Assembly: GCF_047496725.1 (NCBI RefSeq)
Contig: NW_027328673.1
Location: 1-64,000, forward strand
DNA: 64,000 bases
Reading direction: 5' to 3'
From: Anoplolepis gracilipes
Taxonomy: Eukaryota; Arthropoda; Insecta; Hymenoptera; Formicidae
This document shows positions 34,279 to 46,131 of the stretch, one piece after another; position 1 is the stretch's first letter, and the number at the start of each line of letters is the position of its first letter. The notes beneath the pieces are model-generated. The model was given only the letters and a program-made list of their open reading frames with translations. It did not search any database and was not told where the DNA came from. The position numbers and the translations under genes are program-made.

Positions 34279-34409
34279 TAAGGAAAAAAGACCCGCCGCA
34301 TCCAATTAGGGTGGCAAAAACAATTGATGTGATAGCCAGGATCACTTTTCCAATCGCCTATTTCATGTTTCTCACTTTCTTCTTCATTCACTATAAGGGC
34401 ACTTCGTAG
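34279..34409 (+). CDS. Cys-loop ligand-gated anion channel, last coding exon (M4), with apparent frameshift
   Basis: A strong acceptor (CTTTTTTCTTACAG) precedes a frame starting LRKKDPPHPIRVAK, which then hits a stop after QLM. One base out of register, the same exon reads TIDVIARITFPIAYFMFLTF and FFIHYKGTS then TAG (34407-34409). The IDxIxRIxFP motif followed by a hydrophobic span is the post-loop and M4 signature of Cys-loop anion channels (GluCl, GABA, HisCl, pHCl types). The register changes in the AAAA run at 34317-34320, so one missing A would explain it; alternatively an acceptor at 34310 (AATTAG) would enter the M4 frame in phase 0. The subunit identity is open. Confidence 0.7.
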
Positions 34410-37400
34410 AGCGACGCACAACGATCCTCAGAATATCTCTCATCGTTCGTATGAGCGACAACGAAGCCTCATAATAGGCAACAACAATGCTCAGGACATG
34501 GGGATTGAATCTACACTGAATTCAAGCATTCTCTCAAGAACAAAAATACCTCCAAGTGTAAATAAAGATATCGATAATGACTGAATTTGTGATGATCAGA
34601 TCTTCGCTGAACACACAATATTATTATTACCGATAACGTAACACTCAACATCAGAATTTTTAATGAGAAATTGTGAACTTATTCGTGATATTACTAAGTC
34701 GTGAAATTACTCACCTATAATAAACAAGCCAGATCAAACCAATTAACTCTAAATGTTTAACAAATGAGGAGGAAAGAAAGCATGCCGATGATTCCATTCG
34801 GCGCGACGTAAGAAAGAAAAGAATATGCACGATTAATTCGTCTTCAGTATTCTTCATTTTTCTCACGTGTGATAAATTTTGATAGCACTTCTGTATGAAG
34901 AAAGTATATCCGCTCCACAACTGTAAACAGCCGTCATGTATTCTTATCTCTTCGTTTTTTTTCTTGTCTTTATCTAGAAATAAATAAAAGGCCACTGGTG
35001 AACGCTTCACTCAAACAATAAGAATGACGCTTAAGTTTAGTCGATGATGAATGATCTCTTTCACACATACTAATATATAAAATATTATCATTGCGCCTAA
35101 TTTGAAGATCCTAACCAAGCATATGATAGCGAAATATCTGAATATTGAATGTAGAAAGTAAGATAGAGAAAAGCGAGAAGTACAGAATATTTCAGGTAAC
35201 GTGATCCATTCATGTTCTTAACAAATATTGAAACTAATAAAGTGGATAAGCGGTTTAAAATGATTAAACTAGATAATTATAGATATAGCTTTCATTGTAA
35301 ATTTACATTTACAGATAAGTAAACGGCTCATTTTACGTGTCAAGTATTCTATCAAATTGGTTAGATAGTATTAACGAAAAGCTGAATCAGAAGCAAAGAT
35401 TCTTTTGTGAAAATATATACATACACAATTTATCACACGTTATACGTTGAAGCCCAGAGAAATTGTCGTTTATTCAATCTGATGAAAAGTAGAAGACATA
35501 TAGAATGCGAATCTTGCTCACTTTATAAGAAAAATACGCTGAATGCTGGAATGAAAAAAAGCGATTTATAGTTGGTTTATGCGTCATATGCACTGTGGAA
35601 GAGTTATCACTTTGACATTACTGAAAGTAGTAACACGCAAAATTCTGATGTGTTTTCTTCGTGGAATACATTGATGAACTATTTCTATGACACAATCGAA
35701 TGCTGTCAGCTAATTCGAAATTTCTACTTGTAGCCTGCATACTATTTTAAGTACAACATTGTTATGCTACACTACTACTATTATTATTACTACTACTTTT
35801 ATTATTATTGTAACTAATATATTATTATACTGTTAGACAATTGCTAATCTATTATCGTACTATTACCGCTATTACTATTACAAATCACTGTTGTAATATT
35901 ACAGTTCTTAGAAGAGACGCAATGTTGGAGGCGCTTTTAAGTGCACATTCTCCATTTGTACTGATTATACCTATCGTGTCCAGCAATATCAAAAACCAAC
36001 AGACCAAGAAAATACGAATCGAATGTATATACGGGAAATTTCAGTAATCCACCTGATTACTCGAGATACACTAAATATTACTTATATTTATATAAGGAGA
36101 TACGACCGTCTTGCTGTTGTTATTGCGCTATTCGCTATTGAATACGTGGAAAAATATTTCTTAATATAGTGAGACATATAGATACACAATACAAACGCAC
36201 GCACGCACGCACACGCGTACATACGAACGACGCGAATGCGCATTTAAATTCAAAAGACATGTAAGGATTGATATCTCTGATGGCGGTTAGCACTAATCTT
36301 AATTCATTACACACACACAACACACACAACACACACACACACACAAAAGATATATTCAGTTAACATACAGTTTATAAAACTCGAATTATTTTTTCTCTTA
36401 TTTATCTTATGTTTACATAATAAGAAATCTTACATTTTTTTTAATACTGTATTGATGTTGTAATTACTGTGATTTAATGTTAGGAAAAAATATTTAGATA
36501 CTTCGTATATATTGCTAACTGACGTCCAAGGAATCAACCCTGAATAATAGATACTTATTAATACAGATCTCGCCTAACTGCCAAAGGATTTTCAGTCTTA
36601 CTGGTATATAGATATATGTATTTTTCTCTAACTTTAGAATCTTTTTTCGCACATTGTAAAACAGCAAAATAGAATCGTCTTCTGAAAGATTATGCAACTA
36701 ACTATCGATGTCATTTTCAGTAAAACACCCAAATAGAAATTTAATTTAATGTCGCTTAATCTTTAAATGCATTTTCTTGTCGTTCAACAATGTTTACCAC
36801 CTTATTGATTTTTATGAGAAAAATATTAAAAAATAAAATAACAAACATACAATATCACACACGCGCAGCATTCTAATTTTATAATAATTAATTTGAATAG
36901 TTGCTGATAAGCATCGTTATCAATGACAAAATTAAAGAAATTAAAGTAATTGAAATTAATTGTTACAGTTCTTTAATAAATAATTAAAATTATTATGTAT
37001 TTCCCAAAATTGCATACAATTTTATTGGATTACCTTAAAATAAACCTTAAACAATAGCATCTCGTTAATTTTGGTCTTAATTTTGGGAGTAAAAAATGTT
37101 TGGAAAAAATTAAAATTAATAATATATTCCTAGTACGGGCTATAATACAAGCTACACAATCATTGCATTTGCGCAATTGCACATAAAAAGTTGTCTACAT
37201 ATAATGATTTGTTCATGTGATTATTCATGTGATTGTTCATGTGATTGTTCATGTTTATTATGACAGAAAAGATCCGATATTAATGTTTTTAAAAATACGT
37301 ATAAAGGAATATCAAAATTAACAAGACTCTACTGTATTTTCCTGTTATCATATTGATATTTATTAATATCAATATAATCTTCAGAAAAATAAATGTAATA

Positions 37401-38150
37401 ACAAATGAAAAGAATGCATTTTATGGAAGACATTTTTTGATTAATTTACATAAAGCTATTTCGAGATCTTTGTTATGTAATTTTTTTTAGAATAATAAAA
37501 ATGATTCGATAGTATTTTACGAAATCGTTGTTTAGATAAACCGTATTATAAAGTTATAAGCAAAATATACTTAAAATAGAATAAGAGAAACATGAAATAA
37601 GAAATAATAAGAAAAAACGATAAAATAAAGGAATATAAAATAATTTTAAAAAAATACTTATATTCGTATACGAATATTGCACCTCTTTCAGGAGATACCT
37701 GCAATATAAAATGTAGATTATGTATGCAAAAATAAATAAAAGTTTTTTGAACACATATATGTAAGGTCAGAAAAGTAAGCGAAAAATAAATGTCTTCAGT
37801 ATAAAATTTCCAAAATATATGAAAAATTCCCACTTTTTTACTCTATAATACTACGAGATCGCGAAGGACAAGAGAATAAGGGAAATAGTAACATGATTAA
37901 ATTACTTCTTGTCTTTTCTTACGCAAGCAAGTTTAACCCTTTCACTACTACGGGCAATTATAGTCGTTTGCGACAAAACGCTGTTATGTTTACAAATATT
38001 TATTTCAATGTTTAATTAAAATAAAGATAAATTTATTACAAAATTATAAATACCTTATTTTAAAGAAAAGCTCTTTCTCTCTCAAAAAGCATTATAAAGG
38101 AAAGAAAAAAGAAAAGACAAGAAGAAAATAATGGAAAGGGAAACATGGAA
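34410..38150 (+). other. 3' flank of channel gene (probable 3' UTR and intergenic)
   Basis: No transposon recognised in 3.7 kb, in contrast to the rest of the window. It includes a trinucleotide-like patch TACTACTATTATTATTACTA (about 35770) and CA runs at 36195 and 36310. Where the transcript ends cannot be told from sequence alone; AATAAA-type signals are frequent in this AT-rich DNA. Confidence 0.4.
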
Positions 38151-38154
38151 CAAG

Positions 38155-38266
38155 TGTATGTGTGTGCGTGTGCGCGCGCGTGCGTGTGCGTGTGTGTGCC
38201 TGAATATGTGCGTGTGCGTGTACGTATGTGTGTGCGCGCGCGCGCGTGTGTGTATGTGTGTGTGTA
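38155..38266. repeat. GT/GC microsatellite
   Basis: Alternating GTGTGTGCGCGCG sequence of about 110 bp. Confidence 0.95.
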
Positions 38267-39082
38267 ACTATATATAAAATATAATTATAACATAGATAAG
38301 TATTGTAAAGCTCAGATTATTAAAGATTAAAGATTGAAGATTGAAATTTGATTAATCTAAACGAAAGGAGTTAAATTTTTTTACTCTTATTGATCAAATT
38401 TATTCAATGTTCAGTCTTAATCTTTAATACGTAATCTGATATGAGCTTTATGATTCATATAAATTATATTAAAAATAATTTTAAAGCGCAGCCGTTATGC
38501 CAAAAGAATTGCAATATTTATCAAAAAGGTGAAAGAATCAAATAATTAAATCGTGAATTGACTTATAAAAATTCTAAGATGTTTTTAACTAATTTGAATA
38601 TAACTAAGCAAATGAATATAAAAGCAAAAAATAATAATAATAATAATTTCACAGATGTCAACGAAACAGTTAATAAAATTAATATTTTATCTCAAGATAT
38701 TAATGAAAAGAGTGAGTCAAATGTAAAATCACTGTCTGATAGAGCAAACAACGAGGAGCATAATGTTGAAGCACAAAATTATATTTCTGATATAAATAAT
38801 ATTTCTGATTGTAGCAATAATACAGGAATATACAGGAAAGTTTACAAAAATTAGTTATAGAAAGAAATATTGTACATAATACTGTTAACGAATTACTTAA
38901 TATTTTAAGGAAACATGACCATGTAAATTTGCCTAAAGATGTGAGGGTATTACTTCAACGGTCACGAAATGCATCTATAAATTTTAAATCTCTGGGAAGT
39001 AACCGCTATATTCATTTTGGTATTTCCTCTAAAACGATCCATACAATTATATTCTGAATTTATTGTAAGAAATAAAATAAGG

Positions 39083-41308
39083 TAATTATATAGTTTAGGA
39101 GAGGCACCTTCAATGACCTTGACATATGTTGTCATCACCCTGAATAACCTTCAAAAGGTTTTACCGCTCGTTGTTTATTAAAAAGTTATAAATAAAAAAA
39201 GTTTCATAAATAGGACATAATTTTCCCATATTATGTATATTTAATGAAGTGTACTTTTAATGAATCTATTTATTTAAATGTACGCTTTATTATTATGTGT
39301 GAAATATAAAAATTCATGTAGTAACATTTTCTGTTTACTTTCTAACAATAAAATTTAACTAATTCAACCCAACCTATGTTATGAAACCAAATCTCTTTCA
39401 TACCTCAGATACTGGTTCGGTTGGGTTAGTTTCTTGGAGTAGGGGTGCAAAGGAACGGAGCCCTTCCTGCGCCCCTGTATTTAATATATCAAATAAATAG
39501 ATCCATTAAATATACGCTTTATTATTATGTGTGAGATGTAAAAATTCATGTAGCAGCATCTCCTGTTTACTTTCTAACACTGAAATTTAATAAATAATTG
39601 GGAATAAGTAGGCATCAAGAGCTAAACAACCATTGTTATGTACAAAAAGTAAAAGTATATTAATGTTCCGTAGATGTAGAACCTAACCTAACCCAAATTT
39701 AAAAATTATAAACATATATACAAGAATAATAAAATTAACATTTAGAACTTAAAAATTAAAAAGCATGAAAAAATTACATCTGTTTGTTAACAATATGTAT
39801 GTGCGGACGTTTCGACTCATCTTTGAGTCGTCCTCAGCGCAAAAGGTTGACATAATTATAAATAAAAGCTATAAATCTCGGAAAATCTTCGCAAAAGTAA
39901 ATTAGAGATTAGATCGAATATCGATAAGAAACTAATGAGTGTATAATCATTTGTGCAATCTGTCGGAGAACATTTAAAGAGCGACAATAGTTTATTATTA
40001 ATTATGATGAGTTCGCGGTTCCCTTAGAGTTTAGAGCATATTGCACCATGTCTAATTTGTGAGTAAGGAGGCTCGAAGCTGAGATTGGCTCAAAAGATTG
40101 TCTGTAAAAACCGCGTGAGCAATGTAAGCATCATTCAAGACGGTCCATTTCCAAATTAAAAAATTAAAAATTAAAAATTTTTTTTTGTTATGTAAAGGTT
40201 AACCATAAATTTTATGGTAAAAATTAAGAAGTAATGTTATGTCAATTAAAAATCATGTAAAAAATTAAAATATGTGTAAAAGTCATGATGTAAAAATTGG
40301 AGTCTAATAAGTTAATGAGTCATAATATTGTATGTGCAAAAAGATGTTTTAATTTGTCAAAAATGATATGTAAAATAGAGAATTTTGGAATTAATATTTA
40401 TGGAATCTGTATATAGAACCGATAAAGTGGACGAACGTAATAACTTACGTTGCTTTGTGGAACATCTTTGTTGTAAATGAATGCCGTTAACAGAACTCTT
40501 CAAAAATTTTTTTATCACTAGCTATTCTCCACGAAGATTACAAATGACAAAAATAACCGTTTAACTGTATTTATTTTCACTGAAATTTAACTATTGAAAT
40601 TTACAACAAGTCATGTTGATGAATGAAAATTAACTGACAATGAGAAAGATTCGTTATAATGTGTTTATACGCAGCATGAATTATCATTTTACACAGGTTG
40701 GGTTGAGTCAGTTTTTTCTTGGGGTGAGAATGCGAAGAAAGGGATGGAGTCCCTCCTCCCCCCACGCATTTGTTAACTATCATTGCACGGTATCATATGA
40801 GTCCTTAACTTCAAAAATTACGAATTCCATTTAAAATCAGAATTAAGTTTTGGAGGTTTCAATTTTTCATGTATTTCAGGTACACATGGATATATATGTG
40901 TAAGCCACATATTCTCTGCTATAATAAGAAATACAAACTCTTTCATAAAGCTTAACTTATAACAGAGAATATGTTCTTGATTAACTGAAAATTATGTCCT
41001 ACTTATGAAACTTTTTTGTTTCATAAAGTTAAGCTTGTTATAAGTTAAGCTTTATGAGAGAGTTTGTATTTCTTATTACAGCAGAGAATATGTGGCTTAC
41101 ACATATATATCCATGTGTACCTGAAATACATGAAAAATTGAAACCTCCAAAACTTAATTCTGATTTTAAATGGAATTCGTAATTTTTAATAAACAACAAG
41201 CGACGGTTAAAACCTTTTGAAGGTTACTCAGGGTGATGATCTTGACAACATATGTCAAGGTCAAGATCATTGAAGGTACCAACCTAAACTATATAATTAT
41301 CTAAAATA
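39083..41308. mobile_element. 2.2-kb inverted-repeat element nested in the tnp2-like gene
   Basis: Left end GGTAATTATATAGTTTAGGA with ACCTTCAATGACCTTGACAT; right end its inverse near 41265-41308. Each arm contains one dispersed TCAAGGTCA module. Inside are a direct repeat of about 110 bp (39250-39365 and 39485-39600, sharing TACGCTTTATTATTATGTGT) and the palindrome at 40813-41187. The flanking pseudogene reading resumes immediately after it, which supports insertion. Confidence 0.7.
40813..41187. repeat. Palindrome, about 145-nt arms
   Basis: AAATTACGAATTCCATTTAA at 40815 and its inverse near 41185; arms pair nearly perfectly through ATTCTCTGCT(A)ATAATAAGAAATAC to CATAAAGCTTAACTTATAAC. The loop includes AAAATTATGTCCTACTTATG, which belongs to the dispersed TCAAGGTCA module, so the palindrome has split that module. 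Confidence 0.8.
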
Positions 41309-42690
41309 AAATTAAATATTAATATTAATGGTCTGCCACTTTCTGAAAGTTCAGGAAGTCAATTTTGGCCCATAATGACATTTATTGAAGATGTAGATAT
41401 GTATACATTACCTTTTATAATTGGTACTTATCATGGTATGTGCAAATGACGTAACCATGTTTTATTTGATCTTGTTAATGAATTTACTCTTCCTTTTCAA
41501 AATGGCATCATTGTTTATAATAAAAAATATATAGTAACTCTAAATGCAATATTATGTAATGCTCAGGCGAAATCGTTTATTACCTACACAAAAAATGATA
41601 TAGGCTATTTTTCTTGCTCAAAATGTATTCAGGAAGGTGACTTTGTACATAATAGAATAATTTTTCCAGAAACTGGCAACATTTTACGTACAGACAACAC
41701 ATTAAAAAATCGTATACATATTGTACATCACACAAGTGATTTCATATTAAAACAACTTGGCATTGAAATGGTATCTCAAATCCCATTAGATTATATGCAT
41801 CTTGTCTACTTAAGTGTTGTTAAATGATTGTTGCAATTATGGGTTAGAGAAAATAAAAATATTAGATTATCTTCATAGGCTGCAAATTCAATTTCACGTT
41901 ACTTAATTGCATTAATATCCTTAATTTGTGAGAAGACCTAGAGGTTTAGATGATATTGATAAATTAAAGGCAATAAAATTTTGCCAATTTTTGTTTTATA
42001 CAGGAATTGTTGTTATAAAATCAGTATTGCTTACCAATTGCTACAATGACTTTCTTTCTCTTAATATTGACATCAAAATATTAACTGATCAACAATTATG
42101 TATGCCATTCAATACTTATGCGAAATCGTTGTTATTGTATTTTGTTTCAAACTATGAAAATCTTTATGGCGACGAATATGTCGCATAACATTCACAATCT
42201 TCTACATCTTTCCATTTCAATAATGTATAAAGTTTTGCTTTTTTAGATAACTTCATTTATTTTAAATTTGAAAATTATGCAAAAAATAAAAAAAATTATA
42301 TTAATCAAGTGTATTCTTAGAGGAGTTTCCTAATCGTATTTTTAAAGAATTAAAGCTTTCAGTTTGATCATATAAAAGGCAACAATATCCAATTGTTCTT
42401 TATAAGAAAAATCATTTCTCATGTCCAATTTAAAATTGCAGTCAATCATACTGATAACTGCTCTGTACTTAATGATAAATCTATAATATTTATCTTAGAT
42501 ATAATTAAAGAAGAGTATGTTTGTCATATTCGTGCAAAACGTTTTTTAAATCTAAAGTTTTTTTTTTATATATCTTGCTCTTCAAAAAGCTTTAGAATAT
42601 TTAAAATATCAAATACTACTACTGCAGATATAATTAAAATTTCAGTAACACAAATAAAAAAAATGTTTAAAAATGAAATGTTTTGATGAA

Positions 42691-43842
42691 TTTGGTTCTT
42701 ATATTGTAATACTATTGCAAGCCTAATAATTAGATGTTATAACTTTGGTTGTAGTTACATTTTTTTCATTTTTGTATGCGTACGCATTATATGATAAAAT
42801 TTATGCATCGTAAATAACAAGTTTCTTTTACCTTTACATTAAATATTGCAAATAGAAAGTCCTTATTTGACGGATTTCTAATTCACGGATAACAATATTA
42901 CAAAGGTGAGTACAATATTTTACTTTAAAAAAACTATGCTTTATTTTATACAAAATGAATGGAAAACAAAAATTTAGAACTGATTTTGTCAATATTCTGT
43001 TTGGTAATCTTGTTTTTTATAAATTTGCAATATATTTATAAGCAAAATTAAGTAAAGTTTCAAGTTATTAATATACATATATCAAGTATGTAACAAAGTT
43101 AAAACAAGTTTGGCATGAAAATTGAGTTATTTCATCTCAATTAGAGTTATGTCCATTGAAAAATGATATATTTAACACTTCCTTTTTGTTATTGAAATTA
43201 TTGATGTCATTATAAATTAATTCATGTTTTCAGTTTTTGAAATATTGGATATTTTCCATATTACAAAAGATGTACTCCAAAAGTAATAAGTACGTGATGA
43301 TAAAATTTTTATCTAATCCTACATACTCTAAAATTCCGACAACATGGCTTTTTAAAGATAATGATATTTAGCAATGCTGGTAATCACCTCGATTGGCAAT
43401 TAATGTAGGGAAGAGTGGGGTTAGTTGTTACAAATTTTACTTAATAATTTTTAAACCGAATATTTTGAGCCCAGAGATGTTCCGGTCTTGCCTTGACCGG
43501 TTAGATCATGTCCAAATCTTGCCTTGACTAGTTGAATCATGTAAGATAAGACTATCGAAAAGTGAATATTTTACGAGATATTTTGAATTTTTGCAAACTG
43601 CAACTTTGGAGCTTTATAACTCGAAAAGTACTCAATGAAGAAGCATTTGATTATAGTGTTTTGGAAAGCTCTCGAGGTCAGCTACAAGAATATGTAATAA
43701 AAAATAGGGGATGCCATTTAAAAAAATTGAGGTGAATAACATAAAATTACATAAAATTAGAGCTGTCTTATACATAAGGAATTAGCAGTCTAGTATTATA
43801 TAGAAGACTGTGACACACATACACACACACTCACACACACAC
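42691..43842. other. AT-rich stretch with one shared repeat block
   Basis: No gene seen. 43595-43745 carries, inverted, the block found at 7.85 and 27.2 kb (TTTTGGAAAGCTCTCGAGGT then CAGCTACAAGAATATG). CA and (TAG)n runs precede the next element. Confidence 0.5.
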
Positions 43843-45085
43843 ATATAGTAGTAGTAGTAGTAGTAGTAGTCGTTTATTTTGGGTCCCCTTGGGGTTTCTA
43901 ACTCTTACAACTTTGCAAGTGTTTTCTGGAGAACACCCACCCCTTACAATCTCCTTCTTACTCTCACTTCAGTACATTCCTCCGTCCTATTAACATCTCT
44001 CGCAACTTAACCTATGTATTGTCCTTTTTTCCTAAATCCCCCTCACTCCTTACCCCCTCCTACTGTATACCCTCTCTCTCCTTTTCTTCTCTCTCATACC
44101 TTCTTATATCTAGCCGCCACTCTCACTCATAACCCTCTCCATTCCTCTCTCTCCCTCTCTCTCACTCCTATTCTCCTCCTTCTCTTATTCCACACTCACT
44201 CTCCTCTATCATCCTGCCCTCGATACCACATCCCTCACTGAACCCTTGCTCTCCCCTCAATTCACTTTCCTCTCCTGAACTACCTAACTCTCCCCCCTTT
44301 TCTCTCCGTGCCTGGCCCTCTTCGATCTTACACACTTCTTCCCTCTCCCTCTCTTCGGCCCACCCTTTTTTTTTCTCTTCTCCCTGACTTTCCTCTACTT
44401 TCCTCCCCCCTTTATCATGTTTCCCTCTTCTCTCTTCTTTCCTTTTTCTTCTACTTCCTCCCGTTCTTACCGTCCCATCCTTTCCGTTCTCTTATCTTCT
44501 TCTCCTTCCTTTCTCTCCTTTCGCTCTCACCCTCTTCTTCCTTCCTCCTTTCTGTTCCTTTTCTCTCCTCTTCCGCCACCCTTCATTTCTTTCTTCTTCT
44601 TCTTTTTCCCTTCTGTCCCCCTTCCTCTCTCATGCCCTCTTCTTCTCTTTCTTACTCTCCCTCGCTGCATCCGATTCTTTGATAATCCTCTTCATCCTCC
44701 CTCTCTCCTTCCTCTGTCATCATCCATGCTTCTCTCCATCTTAGCCTCTTTCTTCTGCTTATTCCTCTCTTCACTCTGTCTATCGCCCTTCCTTCTCCTA
44801 GCCTTTCACCACATGTATCTCCAATTGCACCTGTCAGCTCTTTGAAACATTCTTCTTCCCCTTCCTTCCATTCCTTACTCTCCTCACTCTTCTTGCTATT
44901 CCTCTCCAACCTTCGTCTCTCCCCGCTTTCTGTTTCTTTTCTCTCATCCACCGCAACCCCTCATCTCCTCGTTCCTCTCTCTCATCTGTCCCCCCTCCTC
45001 TCTCTTCGCCCTCTTCTTCTCCTCCTTACTCTCTCTCGCTGCTTGCTTGTGGTCCTTTAATAATTCTCTTCATCAATTCTCTTCA
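43843..45085 (-). mobile_element. Non-LTR retrotransposon, 3' part (relative of 56.0-59.6 kb)
   Basis: The + strand is almost entirely pyrimidine-rich. On the - strand it reads GA-rich coding-like sequence (EEEESKEWKEGEEE-type peptides, e.g. SEESKEWKEGEEECFKELTG at about 44850) and ends with AACCCCAAGGGGACCC and a (TAC)n tail. The element at 59.6 kb on the + strand ends similarly with AACCCCAAGGGGAACAATAA. It is 5' truncated, as is usual for non-LTR copies. A 376-bp tandem duplication seems present (CCCTCTTCTTCTC near 44635 and 45010). No intact frame. Confidence 0.65.
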
Positions 45086-45409
45086 TGTTTTACAAACAAT
45101 ATGACCATATGAACATAGAAATGTTCAAATAACTTTGCGAAAAAAAATCGTAGAGACCTCAGCGACCTCGCGTTGTTTTCGTCTCGGAAAGCCCTTTCGA
45201 ACAAGCCTTCACTCAACCCCACATGCCATTTAAGATTTTGTTGCTCCCTCCTCCCCCCGCCATATTGGATCCGCCATTTTGAATTTCAAAACGGGCCACA
45301 TGACTTTCGAAAGTACTAGTAAAGACTAATTTTTTGAGCTATCGAAGGTCTTTGTAGGTCGCTTCAAATTTTGGGCAGACAAGTGATCCGGTTGGCGCAA
45401 TTCGTCCCA

Positions 45410-45889
45410 TATACAGGGTGTCCCCGAATTGGTGGATCAACTCTCGTGGGTAGATAGAGCGTGTTAAACTGAAGAAAAAAATCTTATATTATTTTGCTAA
45501 ATTCGCAATAATTAATGAGATATAAATTAATAAAAATCGGCCAATCCATGCCAGTATAAGCGCGGCACGAAGAAACCTCCCAGTTGTTACTTGATACTAG
45601 GCGCGCGGCAAGATATAAACGCAGAGCACACTGTACATGTCTCTTTCAGTACGCCCTTTGTACGTCCTTTGTAGAGCGCTCCGCCTACTGTCTCGCCGCG
45701 CGCCTAGTATCAAGTAATAAGTAGGAGGCTTCTTCGCGCCGCACGCTTATCCTGGCGCGTATTGGCCGATCTTTATTAATCTATATCTCATTAATTATTG
45801 CGAATTTAGCAAAATGATATAAGATTTTTCTTTTCAGTTTAACACGCTCTATCTACCCACGAGAGTTGATCCGCCAATTCGGGGATACC

Positions 45890-45893
<4 letters not shown>
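45410..45893. mobile_element. CAGGGTGTCC palindromic element, near-complete, 480 bp
   Basis: Starts CAGGGTGTCCCCGAATTGGT and ends with its inverse GGGGATACCCTG. The arms pair over about 190-200 nt each at high identity, through GGTAGATAGAGCGTGTTAAA, AATCGGCCAAT and TTACTTGATACTAGGCGCGC. ATA/TATA flanks on both sides fit a TA-type target. No coding capacity. Confidence 0.88.

Positions 45894-45948
<55 letters not shown>
45893..45948. repeat. (TA)n tract
   Basis: A pure TA run adjoining the right end of the palindromic element, probably its insertion target. Confidence 0.95.
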
Positions 45949-45949
<1 letters not shown>

Positions 45950-45950
<1 letters not shown>

Positions 45951-46131
45951 CGCGGTAAAACTTATGCCGAAACCAGTAAAGTTCGACACTACGTTTTTAA
46001 TACTTTTCATAATAAATTATAAATACATTTATAAATTATAATTTATAAACTTATAATTTATTATGAGTGAAAGCATTAATAAAGTCACAGTATTGAATTT
46101 TTACTGGTTCCGGCCATAAGTTTTATTACAA
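45950..46131. mobile_element. Short MITE-like inverted repeat
   Basis: TAAAACTTATGCCGAAACCAGTAAA (as two overlapping parts) at the left recurs inverted at the right (TTTTTACTGGTTCCGGCCATAA). The interior is AT-rich and itself palindromic (TTATAAATTATAATTTATAA). About 180 bp, no gene. Confidence 0.7.

Larger units (their letters stand above)
38558..42690 (+). pseudogene. tnp2-like (EnSpm/CACTA-type) transposase pseudogene, copy 1
   Basis: Split into two parts by the insertion at 39083-41308. The left part encodes an Asn-rich leader (38558-38854), then in a shifted frame LVIERNIVHNTVNELLNILR, NLPKDVRVLLQRSRN and GSNRYIHFGISSK, the N-terminal block of this family. The right part gives LPLSESSGSQFWPIM (about 41330), FSCSKCIQEGDFVHNRIIFP, SQIPLDYMHLVYLSVVK (about 41780), FCQFLFYTGIVVIKSV and YISYN-like MSHNIHNLLH blocks, ending in a C-terminal segment at 42393-42686. 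Order and motifs match the 53.9-kb copy on the other strand. Many stops and shifts; dead. Calling it CACTA rather than another tnp2-like group is inference. Confidence 0.65.

Noticed and set aside
34410..38150. Additional exons downstream of the M4 exon
   Set aside because: The TAG after the M4 segment is where this family normally ends; no further splice-bounded coding segment seen.
44014..45060. Ser/Leu/Pro-rich frames up to 142 codons on the + strand
   Set aside because: Antisense of the purine-rich non-LTR element; pyrimidine-only sequence rarely makes stops.
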